Source: Candidatus Ozemobacteraceae bacterium (lineage in GTDB: Bacteria > Muiribacteriota > Ozemobacteria > Ozemobacterales > Ozemobacteraceae). Taken from it: 64,000 bases of DNA. The stretch covers positions 1-64,000 of the forward strand of contig DAOSOK010000032.1 of NCBI GenBank assembly GCA_035373905.1, written 5' to 3'. Shown piece by piece: positions 43,943-52,991 of the stretch. Below the pieces are notes generated by a model, which saw nothing but the letters and a program-made list of their open reading frames with translations, did not search any database and had not been told where the DNA came from. Every line of letters begins with the position of its first letter. Positions within the stretch are counted from its first letter, which is position 1. Both the position numbers and the translations under genes were made by a program.

Positions 43943-44223
43943 ATATGCCTCCGGGTATGATACGGAGCTTCGAACGCATGTCCACCCTATAGACCTCCGA
44001 ACCTTCGATGTCAAGGGGCACACGGCTCGGTCTGGTTTTCACATCGTTTCCCGGGTTGCTGAAAAAGGCCTTGCCGATGCTAATTTCCTGACAGAATTTT
44101 CGCGAAGACGGCGAAAGAAGTGTCTGACAGCGATGTTCGATCATGGTACAAATGTTGCTCGCATTATCGTGTCCGCTGAAATGAGATGAAAAACAAGACG
44201 AAAAGATTCGAAGGAGGACACCA

Positions 44224-45255
44224 ATGAAGTCGGGCATCCTGAAGAACATTCTTATGCTCACCCTGGCGTTCGGGCTCATCGGAGCCGCTGACGTTTCCGC
44301 CGGGAACCCCGGGCAGGGCCATTGCAAAGCGAAGAAGAAGGTCGGTTTCTTCCAGAAAATCGGCCGGGCGTTCGTGAAGGTCGGCGACAAGATCAAGAAC
44401 AAGATCATGGACACCCACGTTGCCGTGAAGAAGAAGATCACCGGCCGCAAGAACCGGGTCTGGGTTTGCGGACACTACAACAAGAACGGCCAGCACGTGA
44501 AGGGCCACTGGCGCTATATCAAGGGCAGCTGCGGCAATAACCCCGGCCAAGGCAATAACCCCGGCCAGGGCAATCATCCCGGCCAGGGGAATGACCAGGG
44601 CCAGGGAAATCCCGCTCCGCTTCCTCCTCTGCCCCCTGCTGACGAACCTCCCGCCGGGGAACCTCCAGCTGAAGAGCCGCCTGCCGAGCAGCCCCCGGCC
44701 GAAGAACCCCCGGCTGAAGAACCTCCCGCCGAGCAGCCCCCGGCTGAACAGCCTCCGGCCGAGCAGCCTCCGGCTGAACAGCCTCCGGCTGAGCAGCCCC
44801 CGGCCGATCAGCCACCGGCCGATGAGGGGACTCCGAAGCCCGGCCAGAGCGGGGAATCCTCCGGTCAGAAACGCACGATCGGCATGCTTATGAACGATCT
44901 CGTGACCCTCAGTTCCGATGCCGATGCGGTCAAAGCCCAGGCCATTTCCGCAAAAAAGGCGAAGAAGAACAACGCGGCCGATATCGAAGCTGACTACCAG
45001 CTCCTCGCATACGATCGCGAAGCCGATTCGAAGCTCCTGGTCAAGGTCGTGATCAACGATCTCGCGAAGAACAAAGGCCAGAGCGGCATCTACTACGCGG
45101 CGTTCCTTCGCAACCTCGGGTCTTATACCAAGGCCGACCGCGCTGAAATCAGCGACGTCATCTCCGCCGTGAAGGCGAACATCCGCCACGAAGCCGCCCA
45201 GGGCGGAACCGATAATCCCTACAAGGCTCGCCTCCAGGAAATGAACAAGTTCTAA
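44224..45255 (+). CDS. Exported protein with NPGQGN and PPAEQ tandem repeats
   Basis: A 343-aa secreted protein (signal peptide to about residue 26). A Lys-rich basic region (36-75) and a conserved-looking WVCGHYNKNGQHVKGHWRY segment lead into tandem NNPGQG units and twelve five-residue PPAE-type repeats. A helical C-terminal domain (about 215-343) follows. GAAGGAGGACACC is an excellent ribosome site. The repeat region is probably an extended spacer. I recognise no family for the C-terminal domain. Confidence 0.83.
   Translation: MKSGILKNILMLTLAFGLIGAADVSAGNPGQGHCKAKKKVGFFQKIGRAFVKVGDKIKNKIMDTHVAVKKKITGRKNRVWVCGHYNKNGQHVKGHWRYIKGSCGNNPGQGNNPGQGNHPGQGNDQGQGNPAPLPPLPPADEPPAGEPPAEEPPAEQPPAEEPPAEEPPAEQPPAEQPPAEQPPAEQPPAEQPPADQPPADEGTPKPGQSGESSGQKRTIGMLMNDLVTLSSDADAVKAQAISAKKAKKNNAADIEADYQLLAYDREADSKLLVKVVINDLAKNKGQSGIYYAAFLRNLGSYTKADRAEISDVISAVKANIRHEAAQGGTDNPYKARLQEMNKF
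44536..44823 (+). repeat. Two in-frame tandem repeat arrays
   Basis: Four 18-base units coding N-(N/H/D)-(P/Q)-G-Q-G lie at 44536-44607. Twelve 15-base units (mostly CAG/GAA-CCT-CCG-GCT-GAA variants) lie at 44644-44823. Unit length is a multiple of three, so copy-number change would lengthen or shorten the protein without a frameshift. Confidence 0.9.
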
Positions 45256-45274
45256 GCACGAACCACCCTCTCAG

Positions 45275-45307
45275 AACCGCTCCTCCGGGAAAACCGGCGG
45301 GGCGGTT
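45275..45307 (+). terminator. Terminator of the repeat-protein gene
   Basis: A 14-bp stem with one mismatch and one G-T pair (AACCGCTCCTCCGG with CCGGCGGGGCGGTT), loop GAAAA, and tail TTTTATTATATTTT. It lies 20 bases past the stop codon at 45255. Confidence 0.92.
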
Positions 45308-45348
45308 TTATTATATTTTGAATGGAATATATCATTCGCTGTCCTGGC

Positions 45349-45371
45349 GGGGCGGGGGTGAATCCCGCCCC
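45349..45371. repeat. GGGGCGGG palindromic repeat copy
   Basis: GGGGCGGG (45349-45356) and CCCGCCCC (45364-45371) flank a short core GGTGAAT. Same dispersed family as at 3748, 23871, 47351 and 58946, with a less perfect core. It lies in the 468-base gap 45256-45723. Confidence 0.7.
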
Positions 45372-45445
45372 TGCAACAGGTGGTGCGGCCCATCCCAGGA
45401 AAAAACCTGTGTCTCCGTGACTGGTATGTGTGGTTCACGTTGAGA

Positions 45446-45607
45446 ACCAATCCGCAGATGACGCTGATGAAGCAGATTTCGCAGATGAAACTCTGAAAAC
45501 CTTCTTCCCCCGGAGTTTCCGATCCCTGGCGAAAAAAAACTCGTTTCAAACGTTCGTTCTCATCGGCTCTGCATCAGGTTTTTATCTGCCCTTCATCTGC
45601 GGATCCA
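45446..45607. repeat. Inverted pair of CAGATGA short-repeat elements
   Basis: The left part (45446-45488) reads CCAATCCGCAGATGACGCTG followed by ATGAAGCAGATTTCGCAGATG. The right part (45580-45607) reads TTTATCTGCCCTTCATCTGC, the inverted form. About 90 bases of spacer lie between. The same unit type is at 5886-5944. No gene is evident in the gap. Confidence 0.65.
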
Positions 45608-45723
45608 TTCCTGAAAACCTCGTTCTTTTCAACGGAGTATCTCTGTGGTGCGTAGTTTTTCCGGTGTGCGACGCGATCTATGGTGGGGTTGCCAATGGAT
45701 GGGGGGATGGATACAATGGCGGC

Positions 45724-47289
45724 ATGTCGGAAGAACGCTCATATCGACGGTTTTCTGTTTTCGTTTTCCTCCTCGGGGTGGTCATTCTTGCCGTGACCGT
45801 CTGGTGGCTGATGAGGCCCCTCGGCGAACGGCGACTCCACCTCGTTTTCACGGGCGTCTCGAAAGGGCATATCCAGCCGTTCCTGGCGCGGTTTGCTCCC
45901 TACCGAGACCAGCGAATGGGCGGGGCGGCGCACAAAGCGGCGAAACTGCAGTCGCTCGTTGCATCGTTTTCCGGCGACCCGTTCTGCATCTTTTCCGTCG
46001 GCAGCGAAATTTCAGGCACGGCCGACGCCTATTTCACGCGCGGATCGGCGATCGTCGAGGCGCTCAACGCCTTTCGCCTCGATGCCATGCTGATCGGCAA
46101 TATCGAGTTCACCTTCGGCCGTTCGCGTCTCGAAGAACTTTCGCGGTTGGCGAAATTTCCCCTGCTTTCAAGCAATATCACCGAAGAAGGCTCCGATTCT
46201 CCCCCGGGATTCATGACGCCCGAGCTGTTGCTCACTCCCGGAAACGGGCTTCGCGTGGGCGTTCTGGGACTGACTCCCGAGACGACGCCGGAGCTGACGG
46301 CCCGCGGAAATGTGAACGGCCTGCGTTTTCTCCCCCCCGGCCCGGAGATCGCCGTCGCGGTGAAGCGTCTGCGGGGAAAAGGCGCCGACCTGGTGGTTCT
46401 GCTGAGCCTGATCGATCGCGAACGCATCGGGAAGCCCGAATGGGATGCGATCGTCGCGGCCGCCCCGGACGTCATCAGCATGATCGACTTCAACGTCGAT
46501 GCGCCGCCGCCCGCGAAGGAGGACGGCATCGTCATCAAGACGGTCAGCGGGTATAACCAGGGCAAGGAGATCGATGTCCTCGATCTGGACGTGCTTCCTG
46601 GCACGGGCGTGACGTCGTTTCGCGGACGGCGCATCCCGATCTGCTCCGATCTCGTGACTCCCGATCCGATGGTGGAAGCGTTGCTTCAGCGTGCGGTTGG
46701 CGATATCACCCGGCTGAAGACCGAGCCGGTCGGGGAATTCGCCGCCGATTACGAGCGCCGATACGATGCCGAGTGCCCCATCGGCAACCTCGTCGCCGAC
46801 GCCATGCGCGAGATGACGGGCGCCGATCTTGCCCTTCAGAACAGCGGCGGCGTTCAGAGCAACATCCGAAAAGGCGCGTTCACGCTCGGCGACCTCTACA
46901 ACGTGCTGCCCTTCGACAACCAGGTAGTCACGATGTCCCTCTCCGGTCAGGATCTCCTCGAGGTCCTCACGACGTCTGCGTCTTTGCGTCGGGGCGTCCT
47001 CCAGATCTCCGGCGGGACCTACACGTTCGCGAACCGGTCGAGTGACGATTTCGATCTGAAAGATGTGACGGTCGGCGGAAAACCGCTCGATCCCGCGCAG
47101 GCCTACAAGATCGCGGTAAACAGCTTTCTTGCCGAGGGAGGCGACGAGTTCAGGGGCTTCAAGCGCGGTCGCAATCGCGAATACGGCCCCATCCAACGCG
47201 AGGTGGTCAAGGAATACATCCTCCGCCGTTGCGCCTCAGGCCCGATCGAACTTTCGACCGACAACCGCATCATCAAGGAAACTCCCTGA
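45724..47289 (+). CDS. 5'-nucleotidase-fold protein lacking catalytic residues
   Basis: A 521-aa protein with an N-terminal membrane anchor (about 11-30), then the metallophosphatase and 5'-nucleotidase_C domains of UshA-like enzymes. The C-terminal domain is recognisable (IGNLVADAMREMTGADLALQ, GAFTLGDLYNVLPFDNQVV, GGDEFRGF). The N-terminal metal motifs are lost: TGVSKGH stands for TNDxHG (43-49), Ser94 replaces the Asp of GD, and GNIEFT stands for GNHEFD (125-130). The substrate Arg of GGIRA is Gln378 (NSGGVQS). It is probably catalytically inactive. It sits alone after a repeat-filled gap; ATG 45724 is the first start that fits the anchor. Confidence 0.82.
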   Translation: MSEERSYRRFSVFVFLLGVVILAVTVWWLMRPLGERRLHLVFTGVSKGHIQPFLARFAPYRDQRMGGAAHKAAKLQSLVASFSGDPFCIFSVGSEISGTADAYFTRGSAIVEALNAFRLDAMLIGNIEFTFGRSRLEELSRLAKFPLLSSNITEEGSDSPPGFMTPELLLTPGNGLRVGVLGLTPETTPELTARGNVNGLRFLPPGPEIAVAVKRLRGKGADLVVLLSLIDRERIGKPEWDAIVAAAPDVISMIDFNVDAPPPAKEDGIVIKTVSGYNQGKEIDVLDLDVLPGTGVTSFRGRRIPICSDLVTPDPMVEALLQRAVGDITRLKTEPVGEFAADYERRYDAECPIGNLVADAMREMTGADLALQNSGGVQSNIRKGAFTLGDLYNVLPFDNQVVTMSLSGQDLLEVLTTSASLRRGVLQISGGTYTFANRSSDDFDLKDVTVGGKPLDPAQAYKIAVNSFLAEGGDEFRGFKRGRNREYGPIQREVVKEYILRRCASGPIELSTDNRIIKETP

Positions 47290-47350
47290 CCCTGAACATC
47301 TTTTCCGGGCCTGTTACGGGCGCATCGGGGGGGCAACCTCAGTATCGTAG

Positions 47351-47370
47351 GGGCGGATCGTGATCCGCCC
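47351..47370. repeat. GGGCGGATC palindromic repeat copy
   Basis: GGGCGGATC-GT-GATCCGCCC preceded by GTAG. Same family as 3748 (core TTCGTGAA), here with core ATCGTGAT. It lies in the 172-base gap before the GAF/HD-GYP gene. Confidence 0.8.
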
Positions 47371-47461
47371 GTGTTGCCGAGGATGCAGGCCGGTTCCCTT
47401 CCCGTCCTGATCGAAGCCGGTTTGTGTAAGCCGGTGAACCGTGATACAATGCGCAATCGTC

Positions 47462-49069
47462 ATGTTTAGCACTTCCTGGTTCATGCAAAAACCGAGCGGG
47501 GCGCAGGAAAACCTGTTCCGCGAGAATCAGCTCCTGAAGGCCCAGATACAGGAGCTTCTCAGCCTCGAAGAGACGGGGTTCTTCATCGAACTCGACTCGC
47601 TGCTGAAGGCAATTCTCAAGAAGGCCCTGATCCTCTGCAAGGCGGAGGCGTCGTTCTTCGCCCTCACCAGGAGCGACCCGTCCCTGCTCGACATCCGGAT
47701 TTCCAATCTGATCCTCGACGAGAAGATGAACCGCATCCGGGAACAATTCAAGACGGAATACGAGCGCTGGCAGGAGTCCGAGTGCGAGCTCATCACGATC
47801 GAGGATTTCATCGTCCTTCCCCTCATCCGTCGCCACCGCATGCTGGGCATCATCGGTCTCAAGCTGAACGCCTCGGCGCCGGAGAACGTCTGTGAGATCC
47901 TCCCGATTCTCGCCCGGCAGGCCGCTTCCTCCCTGGAAAGCGCCATTCTCTACGAGAAGATGTTCAAGCGGCTGATGGTGCTGAGCAACGTCTTCATTCT
48001 CGGCAAGGAGATCGTGAGCAACATCCGGCTCGACAGCCTCGTCGACAAGTTCCTCTCGATCGCCCGCGACGGGACGAACAGCGACGTTGCCGCGATCTAC
48101 CTGGTGCGCGGCACGGGCGAGGCACCGTCGTTCCAGCGCGTCCAGACGGCCGCCGGCGAAGGCCGGTTCGCCGACGGACCCGAATCGGGGTTTTCGCCGC
48201 TCATCCAGAGTGTCGGGGCCTCGCAGCAGCCGGTCACGCTCGAGCATCTCGATTCGGGACCCTATGCCCGCACCGAACCGGGGAAGGTGAAAGGCGTGAG
48301 GCTTCGGAACACCATCGCGATCCCCATGAAGCCGGGAGACCGCTTCCTCGGCGTCATCCAGATCTGCAATAAACACCATGACGAGCCGTATACGCCCGAA
48401 GATCTCGATCTGCTCAAGATTCTCGGGAATCAAATAGCGTTCGTTATACAAAATTCCGACCTGTTCGAGAATCTCCAGCGTGCGTATTTCGACACGCTCT
48501 CGGCGCTCACCCAGGCGATCGACGCGAAGGACAGCTATACGCGCGGCCATTCCGAGCGTGTGACGAACTACTCCGTCGAGCTGGCGATCGCCTTGGGCCT
48601 CGAAAAGAAGGCGATCGAAGACGTCAGGCTCGCCGGGATGCTGCACGACATCGGGAAAATCGGCATTCCCGAGACGATCCTGAACAAGCCCGGCAGACTG
48701 ACCGACGAGGAATTCAACGTCATCAAGTCGCATCCGGAACTCGGCGTCCGCATCCTGGCCCGCGTCGAGTTCCTCGAGCCGGTCATCCCTCTGATCCGGC
48801 ATCACCACGAGCGGTTCGACGGGCGGGGATATCCCGACGGCATCGACACGCACAACATCCCACACGGCGCCCGCCTCATCGCGATTGGCGACACCTACGA
48901 TGCCATGACCTCTGACCGCCCGTATCGGAAGGCCATGGACATGGAAACGGCTCTCGCCGAGCTGATCCGATGCCGGGGAACTCAGTTCGACCCGGATCTC
49001 GTGGATGTCTTCGTGACGATGATGCGGAACGCCGCGGCTCGTACCGCCGCGGTGGCCTCAGACGCCTGA
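47462..49069 (+). CDS. GAF and HD-GYP domain protein, probable c-di-GMP phosphodiesterase
   Basis: About 535 aa. A first GAF-like region (about 25-155) and a second GAF domain (about 170-340, with IAIPMKPGDRFLGVIQICNK) precede HD-GYP (about 345-520). Key motifs are intact: RGHSERV, MLHDIGKIGIPE, HHERFDGRGYPDG and GDTYDAMTSDRPYRKA. The start is uncertain (GTG 47441, ATG 47462 or ATG 47483); none has a clear ribosome site. It is followed after 18 bases by the receptor gene, likely one operon with the TPR and prmA genes. An AT-rich patch lies at 48427-48458. Confidence 0.88.
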   Translation: MFSTSWFMQKPSGAQENLFRENQLLKAQIQELLSLEETGFFIELDSLLKAILKKALILCKAEASFFALTRSDPSLLDIRISNLILDEKMNRIREQFKTEYERWQESECELITIEDFIVLPLIRRHRMLGIIGLKLNASAPENVCEILPILARQAASSLESAILYEKMFKRLMVLSNVFILGKEIVSNIRLDSLVDKFLSIARDGTNSDVAAIYLVRGTGEAPSFQRVQTAAGEGRFADGPESGFSPLIQSVGASQQPVTLEHLDSGPYARTEPGKVKGVRLRNTIAIPMKPGDRFLGVIQICNKHHDEPYTPEDLDLLKILGNQIAFVIQNSDLFENLQRAYFDTLSALTQAIDAKDSYTRGHSERVTNYSVELAIALGLEKKAIEDVRLAGMLHDIGKIGIPETILNKPGRLTDEEFNVIKSHPELGVRILARVEFLEPVIPLIRHHHERFDGRGYPDGIDTHNIPHGARLIAIGDTYDAMTSDRPYRKAMDMETALAELIRCRGTQFDPDLVDVFVTMMRNAAARTAAVASDA

Positions 49070-49087
49070 ACCTGAACGGGAGCAGCC

Positions 49088-51646
49088 ATGCCCTTCAAAG
49101 CCCACGGACGGTATATCGAGCGCGCGTTCCTGGCGCTCATCCTGATCACGCTTTCGAGCTTCGCGTATTACTTCACCATGGCCGACATCGAGGAAGTGCA
49201 GACGCGCTACCAGAACCGCCACGCCATGCTGATCAAGCTTCTCACGCGCGAGATCGGCGACCTCATGAACCGGCGCGCCGACCTGACGCCCCGCCTCGCC
49301 AACCTGCTCGCCGAAGAGGCGGTCGCCTACGCCGTCGTGCAGCAGCCGAGCGGGGAAGTGCTCGCGAAGGCCGAGAGCGGCCTGGTCGCCGTCGAGTCTC
49401 TCCAGGAGATCGAAACCCAGGCCCTCCAGTGCACGCACCTGCTCCTGATCCAGCACGAGGACCTGTCGCGCACGATTCCCCTCGTCGAAGCGGCGATGCC
49501 GCTGGTCACCGAGAGCAACCGCAAGGTGATCGTCCGCGTCGGCTTCTTCCGGGCTGACGAAGAGGAAAAAATCCGGCAGGTTCGGTTTCGCAACCTGCTG
49601 ATCTTTTCGACGCTGCTGCTCGGTCTCATCACGTTCTGGGTCATCCGCAAGCGCAACGCCTCGGGGCTCAGCACGGCCTGGCTCGGCGGAACGGGCCTGA
49701 TCGTGCTTCTCCTCTTCCTCTCCTCGCGCATGACGATCCAGGAATGGTACGAGCGGCACTGGCGTCAGAGCTTCGTCCAGCATGGCATGTCCGTCGCGAA
49801 AGTCGTCAGCCTCGCCGCGAAGCGGTTCCTCAAGGCCGGTGAGGAAGGGGACCTGCGCGAGATGCAGACGCTCCTCGATCTCGACGAGAACTACGCGTTT
49901 CTTGCCGTCGCCAAGGACGAACAGTATCTTTTCCACTCCGATCCCCAGCTGAAGGGGGCCACCTTCGACCCCGATTCGGCCTACTCCCGCAGCCTCAACT
50001 CCGAAATGCCCATCATGGTCCGGATGGCGGAGGAGGGGATGTACGAGGTTCTGGTGCCGATCATCGAGGGTCAGCACCGCCTAGGAACGCTTCGGCTCGG
50101 CCTCCGGAACGATTCCGGCCACGGCCCTCTCGGCATCCTCCGGAACAGGCTCACCCTGATCTTCCTCGTCGCACTGATCATCTCGCTCCTGCTCGTGTAT
50201 CTGCTCTCCCAGCGCGTCTCGCATGACTTGGGCACGTTCATCCAGTCGATGGAGCAGGTGACCGCCGGCGACCTGCGCCAGCAGGTGTTCATCGACCGGA
50301 ATGACGAGTTCGGCCAGCTTGCCCACGCCTACAACTTCATGCTGATGAGCCTGAAGGAGCGCGACCTGCTCGGCAGGGGGCTGCAGAACTACGTCAGCAA
50401 GAGCATCGTCGACAAGACCCTCCGCATGGTGACGACCCAGGAAAAGACCGGCGAGAAGGTGTTCGCGGTCGCGATCTTCGCCTATTTCAGCGGCCTCACC
50501 GAAGCGATCAACCGCAACAGCGGCCCGCAGGTGCTGGCCCTCGTTCGCGAGTTCTACCAGACCGTTCGTCAGGTGTGCCAGCCGGGCTCCGGCTGTCACA
50601 TCCAGGTTCACATGGCCGGGATTCTCGTCCTGTTCGCTCAGCAGAACAGGCACGAAGCGCTGATGCAGGCCGTCCAGGCCGCCCAGATGCTCGACCAGTC
50701 GTTCCTCAAGCGCGGCGAGGCCCCGTTCACCCCGCGCCTCACCCTGCACGCCCTCGAGGTCGTCCACGGCGCGATCGACGACGAGGGCCGCGACATGATC
50801 TGGCTCGGCGAGGGAATGCTCGATGTGCGGACCTTCTCCGACGTTCAGGACATCGACGAGATCATCATCAGCGAGGAAACCTCGTTCCTGCTCAAGGACG
50901 TGGCGACGCTCGACGAGTTCGAGCTGGCCTCAAGCGACCAAGGCCGGGTGCGTGCATATATATTCCGAGGTTTCAAACCTATCGATACGCTTATACGCAT
51001 CTTCCCCGACTCCTCGCCCTGGACGAAGGTGCTCATCCTCAAGGTCCTCAAGGGCCAGGCTCGCATCGAGCACGTGGACCAGCTTCTCCAGTGGTTCGCC
51101 GACCCCGATCCAAACATACGCTACCACGTCATGGACGTCCTCGAACGGTTGAGACCCGCGGGCATCCTCGATTTCGTCGTCCGGACCCTCAGCGAGGAGA
51201 CCGAAGCGAAGGTGCTGTCGAAGACGATCAGCGTGCTTGGCAAGATCGGCAACGAGGCACACGTTCCCATTCTCGCCGAGAAGCTCCGCGTTGACGACCG
51301 GCGCGTCAAGGCGAATACCGTCGAAGCGCTCGAAACGATCGGCGGCAAGAAGGTCTACGAGTTTTTGAACCTGCTCGTCGACGAGCAGGACAACCGCGTT
51401 CGGGCCAACATCCTGATCGCCCTCGGCAAATACGGCGACCTGCGCGTCTTCGAACTGCTGACCACGATGATCAAGGATCCCGACCGCAACATGCGCGCCT
51501 CGGCGGCATACGCCCTCGGCAAGCTCGGCATGGCGCAGGGCGTCGAACCCCTGATCACGGCCCTTTCCGACAAGGATCCCATGGTGCGTCGCCAGGTCGT
51601 CGCCTCGCTGACCGCCCTGAAGGCCGACCTGGATATAGACTCATAG
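49088..51646 (+). CDS. Membrane receptor: HAMP, degenerate cyclase domain and HEAT repeats
   Basis: An 852-aa protein. Four membrane segments (about 14-31, 167-185, 196-213, 355-374) bound two extracytoplasmic regions (about 32-166 and 214-354). HAMP follows (about 375-430), then a class III cyclase-like domain (about 455-620), then HEAT repeats to the end (from about 650; for example AASAAYALGKLG-type helices). In the cyclase domain the metal-binding Asp positions are changed: FAYFSGLT where FADIRGFT is usual, and HMAGILVLF where the GD motif is expected. It probably signals by contact rather than by making cAMP or cGMP (inference). GGGAG precedes the ATG. Confidence 0.8.
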   Translation: MPFKAHGRYIERAFLALILITLSSFAYYFTMADIEEVQTRYQNRHAMLIKLLTREIGDLMNRRADLTPRLANLLAEEAVAYAVVQQPSGEVLAKAESGLVAVESLQEIETQALQCTHLLLIQHEDLSRTIPLVEAAMPLVTESNRKVIVRVGFFRADEEEKIRQVRFRNLLIFSTLLLGLITFWVIRKRNASGLSTAWLGGTGLIVLLLFLSSRMTIQEWYERHWRQSFVQHGMSVAKVVSLAAKRFLKAGEEGDLREMQTLLDLDENYAFLAVAKDEQYLFHSDPQLKGATFDPDSAYSRSLNSEMPIMVRMAEEGMYEVLVPIIEGQHRLGTLRLGLRNDSGHGPLGILRNRLTLIFLVALIISLLLVYLLSQRVSHDLGTFIQSMEQVTAGDLRQQVFIDRNDEFGQLAHAYNFMLMSLKERDLLGRGLQNYVSKSIVDKTLRMVTTQEKTGEKVFAVAIFAYFSGLTEAINRNSGPQVLALVREFYQTVRQVCQPGSGCHIQVHMAGILVLFAQQNRHEALMQAVQAAQMLDQSFLKRGEAPFTPRLTLHALEVVHGAIDDEGRDMIWLGEGMLDVRTFSDVQDIDEIIISEETSFLLKDVATLDEFELASSDQGRVRAYIFRGFKPIDTLIRIFPDSSPWTKVLILKVLKGQARIEHVDQLLQWFADPDPNIRYHVMDVLERLRPAGILDFVVRTLSEETEAKVLSKTISVLGKIGNEAHVPILAEKLRVDDRRVKANTVEALETIGGKKVYEFLNLLVDEQDNRVRANILIALGKYGDLRVFELLTTMIKDPDRNMRASAAYALGKLGMAQGVEPLITALSDKDPMVRRQVVASLTALKADLDIDS

Positions 51647-51703
51647 ATGAGATAATATATATCACTACATACGAGAGTGTAAGGCTCTCAGGAGGGTTGC
51701 GGC

Positions 51704-52990
51704 ATGGATTTCGATCAGGCCTACAGGCTGGCCAACGACGCTCTGAAAGAAAAACGGTTCGACGACGCGCTGAAACTGTTCGAAGAGGCGCTCAAGGCAA
51801 AGCCGAACGATATCTACACGATCAACAAGATCGCCATGATCCACAAGGAGAAAGGCGATTTCTCCCGCACGATGAACCTGCTCGAGCAGTCCCTCAAACT
51901 CAAACAGGAGGATCTGTACACCAACTACCTGCTCGGGAACACCTATCTCGAGCAGGGCAACATCGAGAAGGCGATCGAGACCCTCGAGCACACCGTCAGC
52001 ATTGACAAGAAGGACAAATACGCTCGCAACTCGCTCGCGCTTGCCTATCGCATGCGAGGCGACACCGACAAGTGTATCGAGACCCTTCGCGAGGCGCTCA
52101 GGGTCTCGCCCGACGATCTCTATAACAAGCTCAGCCTCGCAACGGTCCAGTTCGAACAGGGCGAGGCGGCCGAGGCGACGCGGCTTGCCCAGGAGATCCT
52201 CCGGAAGGATTCCCAGAACCTCAACGCGATGGTGCTGCTCGGCCGGATCGCGCTTGAGGAAGGCGACTCCGGCGGCGCCCAGACGTGGCTCAACAAGGTG
52301 CTGTCGATCGACGGCAACAACAGCGAGGCGCACTACTACGCCGGGCGGTTGTGTCTCGAAGGCGGCGACCCGGCGACGGCCGCCGCCCATTTCAACGCGG
52401 CCCTCCAGACCGGCTCGGACAAGCTGTCCATCAGCAAGAACCTCGGCGTGATCTTCCTCGACAAGGGCATGTTCAAAGAAGCGGAGATCGAGTTCGCCCG
52501 CGCGATCTCGCTCGACTCCGAGGATCCCTTCACGCTCAACAACATGGGCAAGCTGCTGCTGCTCCAGGGCCGGCTCGAGGAGGCGCTCAAGTACCTCGAG
52601 AAGGCGTTGACCGTGAAGCCCGACTACGCCTTCGCTCATTACAATATGGGCAAGGTCTACCGCGAGCGGAAGGAATACGCATTGGCGATCTGGCATTTCT
52701 TCTTCAGCCTCAAATACGAGCCCGACGACGTCTACGCCATGAACAGCCTCGGCCGCACCTTCCTCCTGGCCGGCCTGCCCGAGCAGGCCAGGGACACCTT
52801 CGAGAAGGTACTCCGGGAAAAGGACGCCGCCGATCCCTATGCGATCTTCGGCCTCGGCGAGACCTATGAGTCGCTCGAAGAGCTCGAGAAGGCCCTCGCG
52901 TCGTACCGCAAGCTGAAGGCCCTTCCCGGCATCGCAAAAAGCCTGCTGGAAAAGGCCGAAGCGCGCATCCGCGCCCTGCAGGGTCGCTGA
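51704..52990 (+). CDS. TPR-repeat protein
   Basis: A 428-aa soluble protein made almost entirely of tetratricopeptide repeats from residue 5 to about 410 (for example LYTNYLLGNTYLEQGNIEKA and AHYNMGKVYRERKEYALAIW). There is no signal peptide. CAGGAGGG precedes the ATG. It is separated from prmA by one base, so the two are co-translated. It probably scaffolds a protein complex; the partners are unknown. Confidence 0.9.
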   Translation: MDFDQAYRLANDALKEKRFDDALKLFEEALKAKPNDIYTINKIAMIHKEKGDFSRTMNLLEQSLKLKQEDLYTNYLLGNTYLEQGNIEKAIETLEHTVSIDKKDKYARNSLALAYRMRGDTDKCIETLREALRVSPDDLYNKLSLATVQFEQGEAAEATRLAQEILRKDSQNLNAMVLLGRIALEEGDSGGAQTWLNKVLSIDGNNSEAHYYAGRLCLEGGDPATAAAHFNAALQTGSDKLSISKNLGVIFLDKGMFKEAEIEFARAISLDSEDPFTLNNMGKLLLLQGRLEEALKYLEKALTVKPDYAFAHYNMGKVYRERKEYALAIWHFFFSLKYEPDDVYAMNSLGRTFLLAGLPEQARDTFEKVLREKDAADPYAIFGLGETYESLEELEKALASYRKLKALPGIAKSLLEKAEARIRALQGR

Positions 52991-52991
52991 G

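Noticed and set aside
44536..44823. Repeat array as a CRISPR
   Set aside because: Units are contiguous, short, multiples of three and in frame with a signal-peptide protein; there are no spacers and no cas genes.
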